From: Spirochaetia bacterium
Lineage (GTDB): Bacteria; Spirochaetota; Spirochaetia; Treponematales; Treponemataceae
Length of the DNA stretch: 12,946 nucleotides
Direction: 5' to 3'
Assembly: GCA_900769975.1 (NCBI GenBank)
Contig: CAAGIR010000107.1
Span: 1-12,946, forward strand
Shown: positions 1 to 7,997 of the stretch, in pieces
Position numbering within the stretch: the stretch's first letter is position 1
Layout: each line of letters opens with the position of its first letter
The notes under the pieces: generated by a model
Database searches by the model: none
What the model was told of the DNA's origin: nothing
Seen by the model: only the letters and a program-made list of their open reading frames with translations
Translations under genes and position numbers: made by a program

Positions 1-65
1 ACGTACCTGATGAAATGTATAAATGCTTCCAGTACAATGAACTGGAAAGAAAACGGGCTGCATAA
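1..65 (+). CDS. Possible C-terminal tail of an unknown protein (partial)
   Basis: The third + frame is open from the window edge and ends at TAA 63-65. It encodes about 20 residues rich in Lys, Glu, Arg and aromatic residues, ending in YNELERKRAA. The composition is typical of a real protein C-terminus, but the fragment is too short to identify. The minus strand is also open here (an ATG at 63 running off the edge), with more Phe/Val and a less protein-like composition, so I prefer the + reading. If real, this gene converges on the minus-strand operon that ends at 287. Confidence 0.35.
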   Translation, partial: VPDEMYKCFQYNELERKRAA

Positions 66-230
66 TTTTTTACACCTTAAACCTGTAAAATTTTTGTGTT
101 GACTAAATAGCGCAGTTTAGAGGGAATGGGGTTTATTGATGCTTGGATATGATTTTAAGCAGCTTATCCGGCTGTCGAAAGTTTAAAAGAAAAAAAGAAT
201 TCCGAACAAACTCAAAATCTGAAATTTTAT
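66..230. other. Intergenic stretch with no recognised gene
   Basis: This AT-rich stretch separates the possible + strand gene tail from the terminator of the minus-strand operon. It holds only very short frames, such as a 15-codon frame with an ATG near 140. I see no tRNA, no convincing promoter (a TTGACT near 98 has no correctly spaced -10) and no direct repeat that would mark an attachment site. Confidence 0.5.
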
Positions 231-288
231 AAAAAAAGGCCGCCCTTTTATGAAGTCTTATGAACTTCTAGGACAGCCCCTTTTTTTT
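231..288 (-). terminator. Rho-independent terminator of the operon
   Basis: Read on the minus strand, an A8 run is followed by GGGGCTGTCC, a loop containing a small secondary hairpin (GAAGT/ACTTC), then GGGCGGCC and a T7 run. The arms pair over eight positions, with two G-U wobbles and a two-base bulge, and are extended by the A/T tracts. On the plus strand the two wobbles become A-C mismatches, so the element suits minus-strand transcription better, although the flanking A and T runs could give some bidirectional activity. It overlaps the stop codon of the repeat lipoprotein at 287-289. Confidence 0.8.
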
Positions 289-3200
289 AATAATTTGCAG
301 GGCAGTTTCTTACTTCACAATAAACAGGAATCGTGAATTTTTGTGCACCGTCTTTTCCAAGATGAGAGATTATTACTGTTATGTAACCAATCTGACCGTT
401 GGATATGACTGTCTTGTTTGATGAAGGTTCATATATGGCAGTTACATTTTCTGTCATTACGCCTTCATTGACATATACGGTTGCGCCTTTTCCGTGTCCG
501 CCGGGATTTGAAATAGGGTAGTAAACGAATCGATCGCATTTTCCGTCAGCTTCTGTTCCAGGGCAATAGAACCAGGCAATTTCCCTGAATTCATCTACGG
601 AATAAATTTTCCCTCTGAGAGATGTGTCTTCTTTTTTTCCGAAATATGTTCCGGTCGTATTGTTATAACTGCCATCAGTATACATTTTAAGCCATTTTAC
701 GGTGTCTGGGCTGAAATATGAACTGTTATTATTTCGTGAATATTGAGAATAAGTTAGGGATGTCAGTCCAAAATAGTCATTTGTTCCGTCATTTACACTG
801 TCAGATTCTTCTCTCCATACAAGTGAAGTTTGCCAGTCGTTTATTTCTATAACAGCGCCGCTTCCTGTAGAACTTCCATTTGGAAGATATGTCGGAACAT
901 ACGCTTTTTCAATTCTGTACTGCATTGTTGTTACATCTGTCGGATGTGTAAAACTGTAGATGGCGTAATTTTCATCTTTATTTTCTGAAACCAGTGCATT
1001 TGAAAGTTGAACTGAACTTCCGTTTGACATAGTGTAATCAACTTTGCTTATGAAACTTTGCGAATTCTTTTCATTGATTTTAAATTTCAATTGAACACTT
1101 TCACCGTCGCCGATTGTAAATGTATCTGAAGCATCATTATAGCTTGAAAAATTTCCGCTGCTTTTTACAAAACTTGTATCAAGCGAAAGTGTCGGATACT
1201 GGAATTTTGCCGTAATTGTCTTACTTCCGATTTCTTCGTTGCTTTTGTTCGGATTTGTTGCGACAATTGTTATATAAACAGAATTCGGACTTTCTGTAAT
1301 GGGTGTAATTGTTACAGTTCCGTTTCCGTTACCAGAATCTTTTATTTCATAAGTGAAAAGCGTATCTTTTTCAGTTGATTCGATTGATATATCTGCATCT
1401 GTTGGGCTTACTGAATATTCAAAAGTCTTTGTCTGTAGTGGTGTGCAGCTAAAAGCTGTGCTTCCATTTACAGAAAATTCATAATCCCATGCAACCTTTA
1501 CGGTACACTGTGCCTTCGCATTTCCGTCTGTCACGCAAGCAAGAACTCCAGAACCTTCTTTTATTCCTGTAATTTCTACCTGACCGTTTCCTTCCGAATC
1601 ACAACCCAAATCTCGATATTCAAAATAATCATCGTCCTGTGCAAGTGTCCAGGTAAGAAGGGCATCAGGCGGACTTACGGTATAGTTGAATTTCTTTGTG
1701 TGGAACGGCTGAACTTTTCTTGAATTCGTTTCAAATGTCAGGCTTTTTCCGGCTTCAACAAGAACCGTACACTTTCCGACACTTGCAGAATCAGGAAGCT
1801 GACATGTTACCGTGGCTTCTCCCACAGCAACTGGGTAGACTGTAACATTCTGTCCGCTTCCCATAATACGGGCAACTTCAATTCCGTTTGCGCCCTCGCA
1901 TGTCCAGATTAAATTCGTATAGTCCGAATTGCTTTCCGCATTTTCAATTGTTGCCTTCAACTGTGTGCCGCTTGTTCCCTTTGTTATTGTGATGTATGAC
2001 TTGTTTAGGGTTATTGCCTTTTCTTCTGTTCCCGGAACTACAACATAGAACTGAAGGTCGCTTGAAGCTTTTTCGTGTGAACAGGTAATTAACGCTTCTC
2101 CAGATTTTAATGCCGTAATGTAAATTGACTGTCCGGAAATAGTTCCGTCAGAGGCGATGCCTGTAATCTGAATAATATCTGAATCATTTGTAGACCATTT
2201 CAGATTGTACTGGTCGTTGGTTGTAACATCGCTTCCTGAAAGGTTCGCACTTAATGTCTGGCTTTTTCCCCTTTGAACCGTGTAAATTGTTGAACTTGAA
2301 GTAATGTAGACGCTGTTTGTCGCCGCTTCTTTTACATAGACGAGCATTTCGCTTTCTGCCTGTTTTACGCCTGTGCTTGTGGCAACGAGTTTTGCCCGGA
2401 CTGTAGTCGTTCCGCTTGCAATTCCTGTAATCTGTGCGACGGCTTTTGTTCCTGAAATCGAACAGATTGCTTCATTATCTACCGAATATTCAACATGTGT
2501 CGTTACGGAAGTCGTAGGTACTTGCATATTCTGGAATGATACTGTTCCCTGTGTCAGTGTCATACTGTTCTGCGGAAAAGCAAACGATGAATATTCCTGA
2601 ACATTCACGATAATCTGCTGATTATATGCTGCCTTCGGATGGCTTATTGTGATTGTCACACTTCCTGTCTGTTTCGGCGTGATAGTGCAGACATTCGCTG
2701 AATACTGGAAATCAATAACATCGTAGACATCAAGACTCCAGGAGAAGTTGTATTTATCCGTGGACGTTCCGTTTACAAGGCTTGCAGTTACTGTCTGTGG
2801 ACTTGCATTCGGCTTAATTGTCATAATCGAAGAAGGTACAGAGATATAGCAGTCTGTAGTTTTTTCTTCCTCGCAGATTACAAGGAGCTGGACCGAATAT
2901 TCCGCTTTCGGGTGACTTACAGTAATATAAGTCTGGCCGCTTTTCAATGCCCGGATTTTTCCTATTTCATTCTGTCCGTATACGGCACATACGCCTGAAT
3001 CGTTTACGTTCCAATTGAAATTTGATTTATCGCTTTCAGTTCCGCCTATCAGGTCTGCTGTAATGGAAGTGTATGTGCTTGAAACAGTGAGCGTTAGGAC
3101 TGAAGATGACAGCTGAATGAACGGATTTGCGGATGCTGCTATCGGATCTACACACTGGGCAATGATTGAAAGCGAATAAAGACATGCTTTATTTTTGACT

Positions 3201-6181
3201 GTGATTATTGCAGTTCCGATTCCGTTTCCTTTAAGTACGGCGGTGTTTCCTGATGAGGTTATGTCGATTATGCTCGGATTGCTTGAAGTCCAGGTGTAGC
3301 CGTCGATAACAAGGGACGATGAATTTTTTACGCTTACTGATACTGATTTCGTGTTTCCTTCGCCGACAGCAACTACATTTGAATTTGTTGTAAGATAAAC
3401 ATATCCTGCCAGTTCTTCTTCGCTGTTTCCGACAAGCACAAGCACTTTTTTTGTTATTTCTGTTGCCGGGTGTGTGATTGTTATTTCAGTCTGTCCTGAA
3501 TCTACAGGTTTTATGTATGCAATACCTGTTGCAGTCTGGGCTGTTATCTTTGCTACCGCCTCATTGTCGATTGAGAATGTAAATCCTGATGAATCTGAAT
3601 TTTCATAATTTACAAGAACAGCCTGTAATGACTGTGCAGAACCGTCTTTCAAAAGGCTTATGACATCAGGAGATGAAATATAGACAAGAGGTTCTGCTTC
3701 AGGAATTACATATTCAGAACCTACGCGGACATAAATTTTAAGTTCGTTCTGGCTTTTTGAGTGACTTACCTTTATAATGGTTTCGCCTTCGTTTTTTGCT
3801 GAAATTACTGCCGATGTTCCGTTTGGTGTAACTGTGCATACTGAATCGTTTTCAGAAATCCATTCGATTCCGGAATATTCAGATGCTGAAAGATTGACTG
3901 CACTTATGGAAACTGTTGCCGTTTTTCCGCTACCGCTCAAGGAAACTACATTTTGCGTTGTTGTAAGATAAACTTCCGGTTCAATATTGACTGCGCCTTC
4001 CGGATATACAAGAATTGAAAAGTCGCAGGAATATGAATCAATGGAAGCTGTGAGGGTTGTCTGGCCGGATTTCAATGCTTTTATCGAACATAAAAGAGGA
4101 TTTAAGGCATTTTTTTCAATCGAAATAATTGACGAGTCCTTTACAGTCCAGCTCAGTCTTGAAAAATCGTAAGCGGTGGTTTCGTCCGTTTCCTCGTTGT
4201 AGGTATCAAAACCTGCGTGGCTTACCATAACGGTTACTTCTGTACCGATTTCGATGTTGTAGTAGAGTTTGTCGGCATACAATGCCTTCATAGTGCTTAA
4301 TGTTTCTTCATCATCGGCTGTAAGAATAAGGACTGACTTGGCATTGTCCACTTTCCTGTGTGAAAGAGTCATTTTTGAAGTTGTGCATCCGCTTCCCTGT
4401 ACAGGGGCTGTAAGATGTGCCGTGTTTCCAGAAGAACTTATAGAAATGCTTGAGTTATCAACTTCCCAGGTTATGTTCTGTTCTTCTCCGCCGGAAGAAT
4501 TTGAACCTCTAAGCTGAACTGTATACTCCTGACTTTCTCCGTTCAGCATTTTGACAAGCCCTGCACCTGTGAAATACATAGGTTCGTCAATGACGGCATC
4601 TTTTCCTAGAACTTTCACAAGAATTTCTGTCGGATAGATGATTTTCGGGTGCGAAATTGAGATTACGGCAGTTCCTTCGCAAAGTGGTTCAAGGCAGGCT
4701 GTTCCATAAGCATAAGTCTGAGACGCTGCACGAGAATAGATTGCCGTTCCATTGGTAGTTTCAAGTTTAATTACATCGCTAGAACCATCTATTGCCGTGC
4801 TTTTTACACTCCATATAAAACCTGTCTCATCTCCGTCATCACCACCTTTAAGACTTATAGAAAGAGAAGTAGTATCAGCACCGACTTTTGTACGAATATA
4901 ATTCTGATTTGTAGTGATATAGCAGGAAGCGTCTACTGCATCTTTAAGTTGACCTGTTACAATCAAAAGAACTTCGCGTGAGTATGCGGAGCGTTCGTGT
5001 GAAATTATGAGTTTGCACGAACCGTTTGCAATGCCGCGAACTTCGACTAAGTTTCCTACGGAAGATATTATTTCTGCAACATTGTAGTCATCAAGAATGT
5101 ATTTAAATCCATCGATGCTGTAATTCCCGTCACTGATGTTCATCAGTTCTGACTTTATGGTCTGTGAATCTGTTCCACTGAGTTTTACGACTGTAGAATC
5201 AGGCTGAATGTATACATTCTTGATAACCGTAATTACACGGCAGAGAATATCGAGAGGGTAGGCGGCATCCAGGTGGGTTACTCTTATTGTACAGCTTCCG
5301 CTCTGCTTCGGAGTTATGACAGCGTTTGAACCGTTCCAGTCCACGGAAACAGGAACAGAACTTCCATCTTCTGTTATGATTTCCCATTTAAAATTGTTTT
5401 CGTTGTTTTTATTGTTGCTGTTAATGATAGAAACATTTACAGTCCGTTCTCCGTCGTCCTGATTCATCGTAACTATGTTGTCAGATGTCGTAATGTAAGG
5501 AACATTCGTTATATCTGCAAAAACATAAATGCCGATGTAATACGGATAGCTTACTTTTGAATGGGTAACTTTAATTCTTGCATATCCTGAATCTTTGGCA
5601 GTTATAAGACAATATTGTCCTGTAGGCTGTATGCTTGCGACTGAAGGATTATCTATTGTCCAGGAATAGCCGTCTATGTCAGAGGCATCTCCGCCGTAAA
5701 GTGAAACGAAAACTTTCTCGCTTACTCCGGGAGAAGTCTGAAGAATTGAATAATTTGAATAAATGTACGGTTCTGTTGTTGTTCCGTAATCTTCTGCTAT
5801 TCCTGAAACCGTTACGATACAGGCTGTTTCACGGTTTTTATAGCTACATTTAAGAGAGGTCTGTCCCTCCTTTAATGCGGTAATTGTTACGCCGAAATTT
5901 GAAATTTCGCAGGAAATAATTTCCTTGTCGTAACTCCAGGAAAAAGTATATTCTTCCTGCTGACTTGAAGGATTTACCCTGAGTGCAAGATAATCCATGG
6001 TTCCGGCATTCATTGAGAGTGAAGTTTTGGAAAATGTCAGATTTGTGATAGACGGAAGGCTAGTGTCTTCATCATCACTTTCCGAAAAACTTTCAAACAT
6101 ACGGCAAGATGAAAAAACTGCCGCAATAATGAATAAAGACAAGGAAAGAAACTTTCCCCTTAAAATAATTTTTGATACCAC
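287..6181 (-). CDS. Giant lipoprotein with about 17 tandem Ig-like (BIG2) domains
   Basis: A 1964-residue predicted lipoprotein, probably exposed at the cell surface or in the periplasm. The start is GTG with AGGAG six bases upstream. Residues 1-26 form a lipoprotein signal: basic start, hydrophobic stretch, then FSSC with the lipidated Cys at 26. An acidic linker (30-40) follows. From about 41 to 1660 it consists of about 17 Ig-like units of 80-110 residues. Each typically opens with a YITT/YISS-like strand, has a central F-x-W or W-[TS] core, then an AxxxGxAxITxSH stretch and a final hydrophobic strand. The last about 304 residues (1661-1964) are a different domain with W-rich patches and four Cys (1873, 1882, 1955, 1960). 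It is the last gene of the T4SS operon, 76 bp after comM, and ends at the terminator. BIG2 domains are common in adhesins, and large Ig-like proteins encoded on IncHI plasmids are needed for conjugation. A mating-contact or adhesin role is inferred, not shown. The alternative is an unrelated chromosomal surface protein. Confidence 0.9.
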   Translation of the reverse strand: MVSKIILRGKFLSLSLFIIAAVFSSCRMFESFSESDDEDTSLPSITNLTFSKTSLSMNAGTMDYLALRVNPSSQQEEYTFSWSYDKEIISCEISNFGVTITALKEGQTSLKCSYKNRETACIVTVSGIAEDYGTTTEPYIYSNYSILQTSPGVSEKVFVSLYGGDASDIDGYSWTIDNPSVASIQPTGQYCLITAKDSGYARIKVTHSKVSYPYYIGIYVFADITNVPYITTSDNIVTMNQDDGERTVNVSIINSNNKNNENNFKWEIITEDGSSVPVSVDWNGSNAVITPKQSGSCTIRVTHLDAAYPLDILCRVITVIKNVYIQPDSTVVKLSGTDSQTIKSELMNISDGNYSIDGFKYILDDYNVAEIISSVGNLVEVRGIANGSCKLIISHERSAYSREVLLIVTGQLKDAVDASCYITTNQNYIRTKVGADTTSLSISLKGGDDGDETGFIWSVKSTAIDGSSDVIKLETTNGTAIYSRAASQTYAYGTACLEPLCEGTAVISISHPKIIYPTEILVKVLGKDAVIDEPMYFTGAGLVKMLNGESQEYTVQLRGSNSSGGEEQNITWEVDNSSISISSSGNTAHLTAPVQGSGCTTSKMTLSHRKVDNAKSVLILTADDEETLSTMKALYADKLYYNIEIGTEVTVMVSHAGFDTYNEETDETTAYDFSRLSWTVKDSSIISIEKNALNPLLCSIKALKSGQTTLTASIDSYSCDFSILVYPEGAVNIEPEVYLTTTQNVVSLSGSGKTATVSISAVNLSASEYSGIEWISENDSVCTVTPNGTSAVISAKNEGETIIKVSHSKSQNELKIYVRVGSEYVIPEAEPLVYISSPDVISLLKDGSAQSLQAVLVNYENSDSSGFTFSIDNEAVAKITAQTATGIAYIKPVDSGQTEITITHPATEITKKVLVLVGNSEEELAGYVYLTTNSNVVAVGEGNTKSVSVSVKNSSSLVIDGYTWTSSNPSIIDITSSGNTAVLKGNGIGTAIITVKNKACLYSLSIIAQCVDPIAASANPFIQLSSSVLTLTVSSTYTSITADLIGGTESDKSNFNWNVNDSGVCAVYGQNEIGKIRALKSGQTYITVSHPKAEYSVQLLVICEEEKTTDCYISVPSSIMTIKPNASPQTVTASLVNGTSTDKYNFSWSLDVYDVIDFQYSANVCTITPKQTGSVTITISHPKAAYNQQIIVNVQEYSSFAFPQNSMTLTQGTVSFQNMQVPTTSVTTHVEYSVDNEAICSISGTKAVAQITGIASGTTTVRAKLVATSTGVKQAESEMLVYVKEAATNSVYITSSSTIYTVQRGKSQTLSANLSGSDVTTNDQYNLKWSTNDSDIIQITGIASDGTISGQSIYITALKSGEALITCSHEKASSDLQFYVVVPGTEEKAITLNKSYITITKGTSGTQLKATIENAESNSDYTNLIWTCEGANGIEVARIMGSGQNVTVYPVAVGEATVTCQLPDSASVGKCTVLVEAGKSLTFETNSRKVQPFHTKKFNYTVSPPDALLTWTLAQDDDYFEYRDLGCDSEGNGQVEITGIKEGSGVLACVTDGNAKAQCTVKVAWDYEFSVNGSTAFSCTPLQTKTFEYSVSPTDADISIESTEKDTLFTYEIKDSGNGNGTVTITPITESPNSVYITIVATNPNKSNEEIGSKTITAKFQYPTLSLDTSFVKSSGNFSSYNDASDTFTIGDGESVQLKFKINEKNSQSFISKVDYTMSNGSSVQLSNALVSENKDENYAIYSFTHPTDVTTMQYRIEKAYVPTYLPNGSSTGSGAVIEINDWQTSLVWREESDSVNDGTNDYFGLTSLTYSQYSRNNNSSYFSPDTVKWLKMYTDGSYNNTTGTYFGKKEDTSLRGKIYSVDEFREIAWFYCPGTEADGKCDRFVYYPISNPGGHGKGATVYVNEGVMTENVTAIYEPSSNKTVISNGQIGYITVIISHLGKDGAQKFTIPVYCEVRNCPANY
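1202..6061 (-). repeat. Tandem Ig-like domain repeats (about 17 units)
   Basis: The coding sequence contains about 17 degenerate units of roughly 270-320 bp. They are clear at protein level and only partly conserved as DNA; for example, the 14 bases TTGTTGTAAGATAA (+ strand) recur near 3386 and near 3958. Units after the first and before the last four usually carry a [ST]-H-x-[KAD] motif near their end (SHPK, THSK, THLD, SHER, SHEK). This is not part of the textbook BIG2 consensus. The low nucleotide identity argues for an old expansion rather than recent slippage. Confidence 0.8.
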
Positions 6182-6187
6182 GATGTA

Positions 6188-6192
6188 CTCCT
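6188..6192 (-). promoter_or_regulatory. Ribosome binding site fixing the GTG start of the repeat lipoprotein
   Basis: AGGAG on the minus strand lies six bases before GTG 6181. No ATG competes nearby, and the signal peptide reads naturally from this GTG. Confidence 0.8.
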
Positions 6193-6257
6193 ATGTGTTG
6201 CAAAACTTTGGGCAGAAAATTAAGTTGTTTGTTGATTAAAAATGCGGACTGTAAATG

Positions 6258-7973
6258 TCAGCGTTCCATTTCGTAAGATTTTTTCTTTTTCCGAACTGGT
6301 TTTTCCAAAGGCTCTTCCTGATGTTTTTCTTCTTTTTTTTGTTCCTTTGGATTTGCCGTTTCTTTTTGAGTGGAAAAGGCTTTCAGCACAGGCTCTGAAA
6401 CTTGAATGGGTTTTTCTTTTTCTTCTGAAACTACAGGGTAATATTTAAATCTTCCGGGCTTTTTAAAAAGAGGAGAGCAGAGTTCGTTTGCTTCCTGAAG
6501 GTCGTTCAGACGGATTTCTTCGCGCCCGTCCATATTGGCAATTGTAAGAGAAATCTGTAACAGTGATTTTTTTTCGCACGGTGTTTTTGTTTCTTCCAAT
6601 CTCTTAAAATAATCAATACTTTCTTTTGAAAGCTTGCAGTATTCATTTATTTCGTTAAGATTAAGGTTGCCGTTATAAATTCCTCGTTTTCGTTGAATTT
6701 CATAGGCATTTTTTACATGTTCACGCATTTCTCCGGGTGTGATTTTACGGTTGTCATTTTCATCTTGCTGAACAAAATTCTTAATCTGAATTCTATCCAA
6801 AAGCGGATCTGAAACTTTTTTCCAATACAATTCTATGCTTTTTGCTGAATCAAGACAAATTCTGGAAGGCGAATGAAAATTTCCGCACGGACAAGGATTC
6901 ATTGCCATTGCAAGCTGAAAGTTTGCAGGGTAAATTGTGGAACGCCCTGCTCTGGAAAGTGTTATGCTTTTTGTTTCAATCGGTACACGAAGCATCTGTA
7001 ATACAGAGGATTTAAATTCGGCCGCTTCGTCAAGAAAAAGCGTTCCGTTGTGGGCAAGGGATATTTCCCCGGGAAGACATTTTGTTCCGCCTCCGCAGAT
7101 TCCTTCTATAGTTGCTGTTTGATGAGGCATTCTGAACGGAGCTTGCCGATTTTTTTTAGAGGAGTCTATTCCTGCAAGAGAATAAATCCGTTTTACAGGA
7201 ATGCTTTCTGCTTCTGTAAGTTGTGGTGTAAGTGCTGGAATTAAATTTGTCATCAGCAAAGTTTTTCCACAACTGGGAGCACCTGTCTGCAAAATGTTAA
7301 GTTTTCCTGCAACGGCAATTTCAATAGCACGGGCGGCATCAAAATATCCGTTAAGATTGATATTGTTTTTAAGCGTGTTCGGATTTTCCCAGCATTCTTC
7401 GTTGAATTCAACCTGTTTTGAACTCGTAATTTTTGGTTCATTCTGAATTGCATTTTCTCTGGTTTTCATTGTTTCAGCGGCTTCATTCAGATTGTTACAG
7501 GCAAAAACATTTATTCCTGGAATGTCTTTTAAATTTTCCGCCGTTGTTTTATCACAAATAATATCAGTTATTCCTGCACTTGCGGCGGTTGTTGCAGCAG
7601 CATGAGAGGCACGGACAGGTCTTATTTTCCCGGAAAGTTCAAGTTCCCCTAACGCGAGGACAGGTTTTCCTTCAAGATGATTTTGTTCGCTGATGATACT
7701 CAATGCCATTGCCAAGTCAAGAGGCGTATCTTTCCTTAAATCTGCCGGGCTTGCACTCATTAGAACTCTTTCAGCCGGAAAGTCAATTCCTGAATTTCTG
7801 AAAGCGGCTAAGATTCTTTCACGGCTTTCATTTACAGTTGAATCTGCAATTCCCACAATATCAACGGCAGGAATTCCCCGGCGCAGATCTGTTTCAAGAG
7901 TTACGATTGTTCCTTCATATCCAAATGGCGAATATGAATATACTTTTAATTTGTTCGTTTCGTTTTCTTCCAT
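6258..7973 (-). CDS. comM: ComM/YifB-type AAA+ ATPase (Mg-chelatase-like)
   Basis: A 571-residue cytoplasmic AAA+ protein of the YifB/ComM family. ComM is a hexameric helicase that drives branch migration of incoming single-stranded DNA during natural transformation. Residues 8-170 match the N-terminal ChlI-type domain (GYEGTIVTLETDLRRGIPAVDIVG; ADLRKDTPLDLAMAL). Walker A is GAPSCGKT at 231-238 and Walker B is TLFLDE at 311-316. The family Cys motif NPCPCG is at 359-364, with a further Cys at 373, followed by DPLLDR at 389-394. The C-terminal domain ends near 500. Departures from the consensus as I know it: GAPSCGKT for GPPGSGKT, DPLLDR for GPLLDR, and no SARAY-type sensor-2 arginine segment (TPCEKKS at 464-470). 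About 65 extra Lys/Glu-rich residues end the protein, where family members usually stop near 500-510. ATG 7973 has GGAGGT nine bases upstream and begins only 24 bp after trbI, so co-transcription with the conjugation genes is likely. The family call is firm; the role in conjugation is inferred. Confidence 0.93.
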   Translation of the reverse strand: MEENETNKLKVYSYSPFGYEGTIVTLETDLRRGIPAVDIVGIADSTVNESRERILAAFRNSGIDFPAERVLMSASPADLRKDTPLDLAMALSIISEQNHLEGKPVLALGELELSGKIRPVRASHAAATTAASAGITDIICDKTTAENLKDIPGINVFACNNLNEAAETMKTRENAIQNEPKITSSKQVEFNEECWENPNTLKNNINLNGYFDAARAIEIAVAGKLNILQTGAPSCGKTLLMTNLIPALTPQLTEAESIPVKRIYSLAGIDSSKKNRQAPFRMPHQTATIEGICGGGTKCLPGEISLAHNGTLFLDEAAEFKSSVLQMLRVPIETKSITLSRAGRSTIYPANFQLAMAMNPCPCGNFHSPSRICLDSAKSIELYWKKVSDPLLDRIQIKNFVQQDENDNRKITPGEMREHVKNAYEIQRKRGIYNGNLNLNEINEYCKLSKESIDYFKRLEETKTPCEKKSLLQISLTIANMDGREEIRLNDLQEANELCSPLFKKPGRFKYYPVVSEEKEKPIQVSEPVLKAFSTQKETANPKEQKKEEKHQEEPLEKPVRKKKKSYEMER

Positions 7974-7997
7974 AATTATTAGACCTCCATTATTGTG

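Noticed and set aside
1..63. Minus-strand frame with an ATG at 63 running off the left edge, preceded by an AAGGTG
   Set aside because: The product is less protein-like than the + strand reading, the spacing to the SD-like site is long (about ten bases), and it would start just beyond an operon terminator. It cannot be excluded from 21 codons.
4269..4517. 82-codon + strand frame inside the repeat lipoprotein
   Set aside because: It is antisense to a continuous, well-patterned repeat protein and has no SD or domain. The same applies to the other short + frames between 2373 and 6239.
1202..6061. Regularly spaced similar sequences that could suggest a CRISPR or satellite array
   Set aside because: The spacing is about 270-320 bp, the units are coding in one long frame, and similarity is at protein level. 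This is a domain repeat.
6193..6257. Possible terminator or promoter between comM and the repeat lipoprotein
   Set aside because: Only a three-pair CTG/CAG stem is present, with no following T run, and no TTGACA/TATAAT-like pair. Read-through is more likely.
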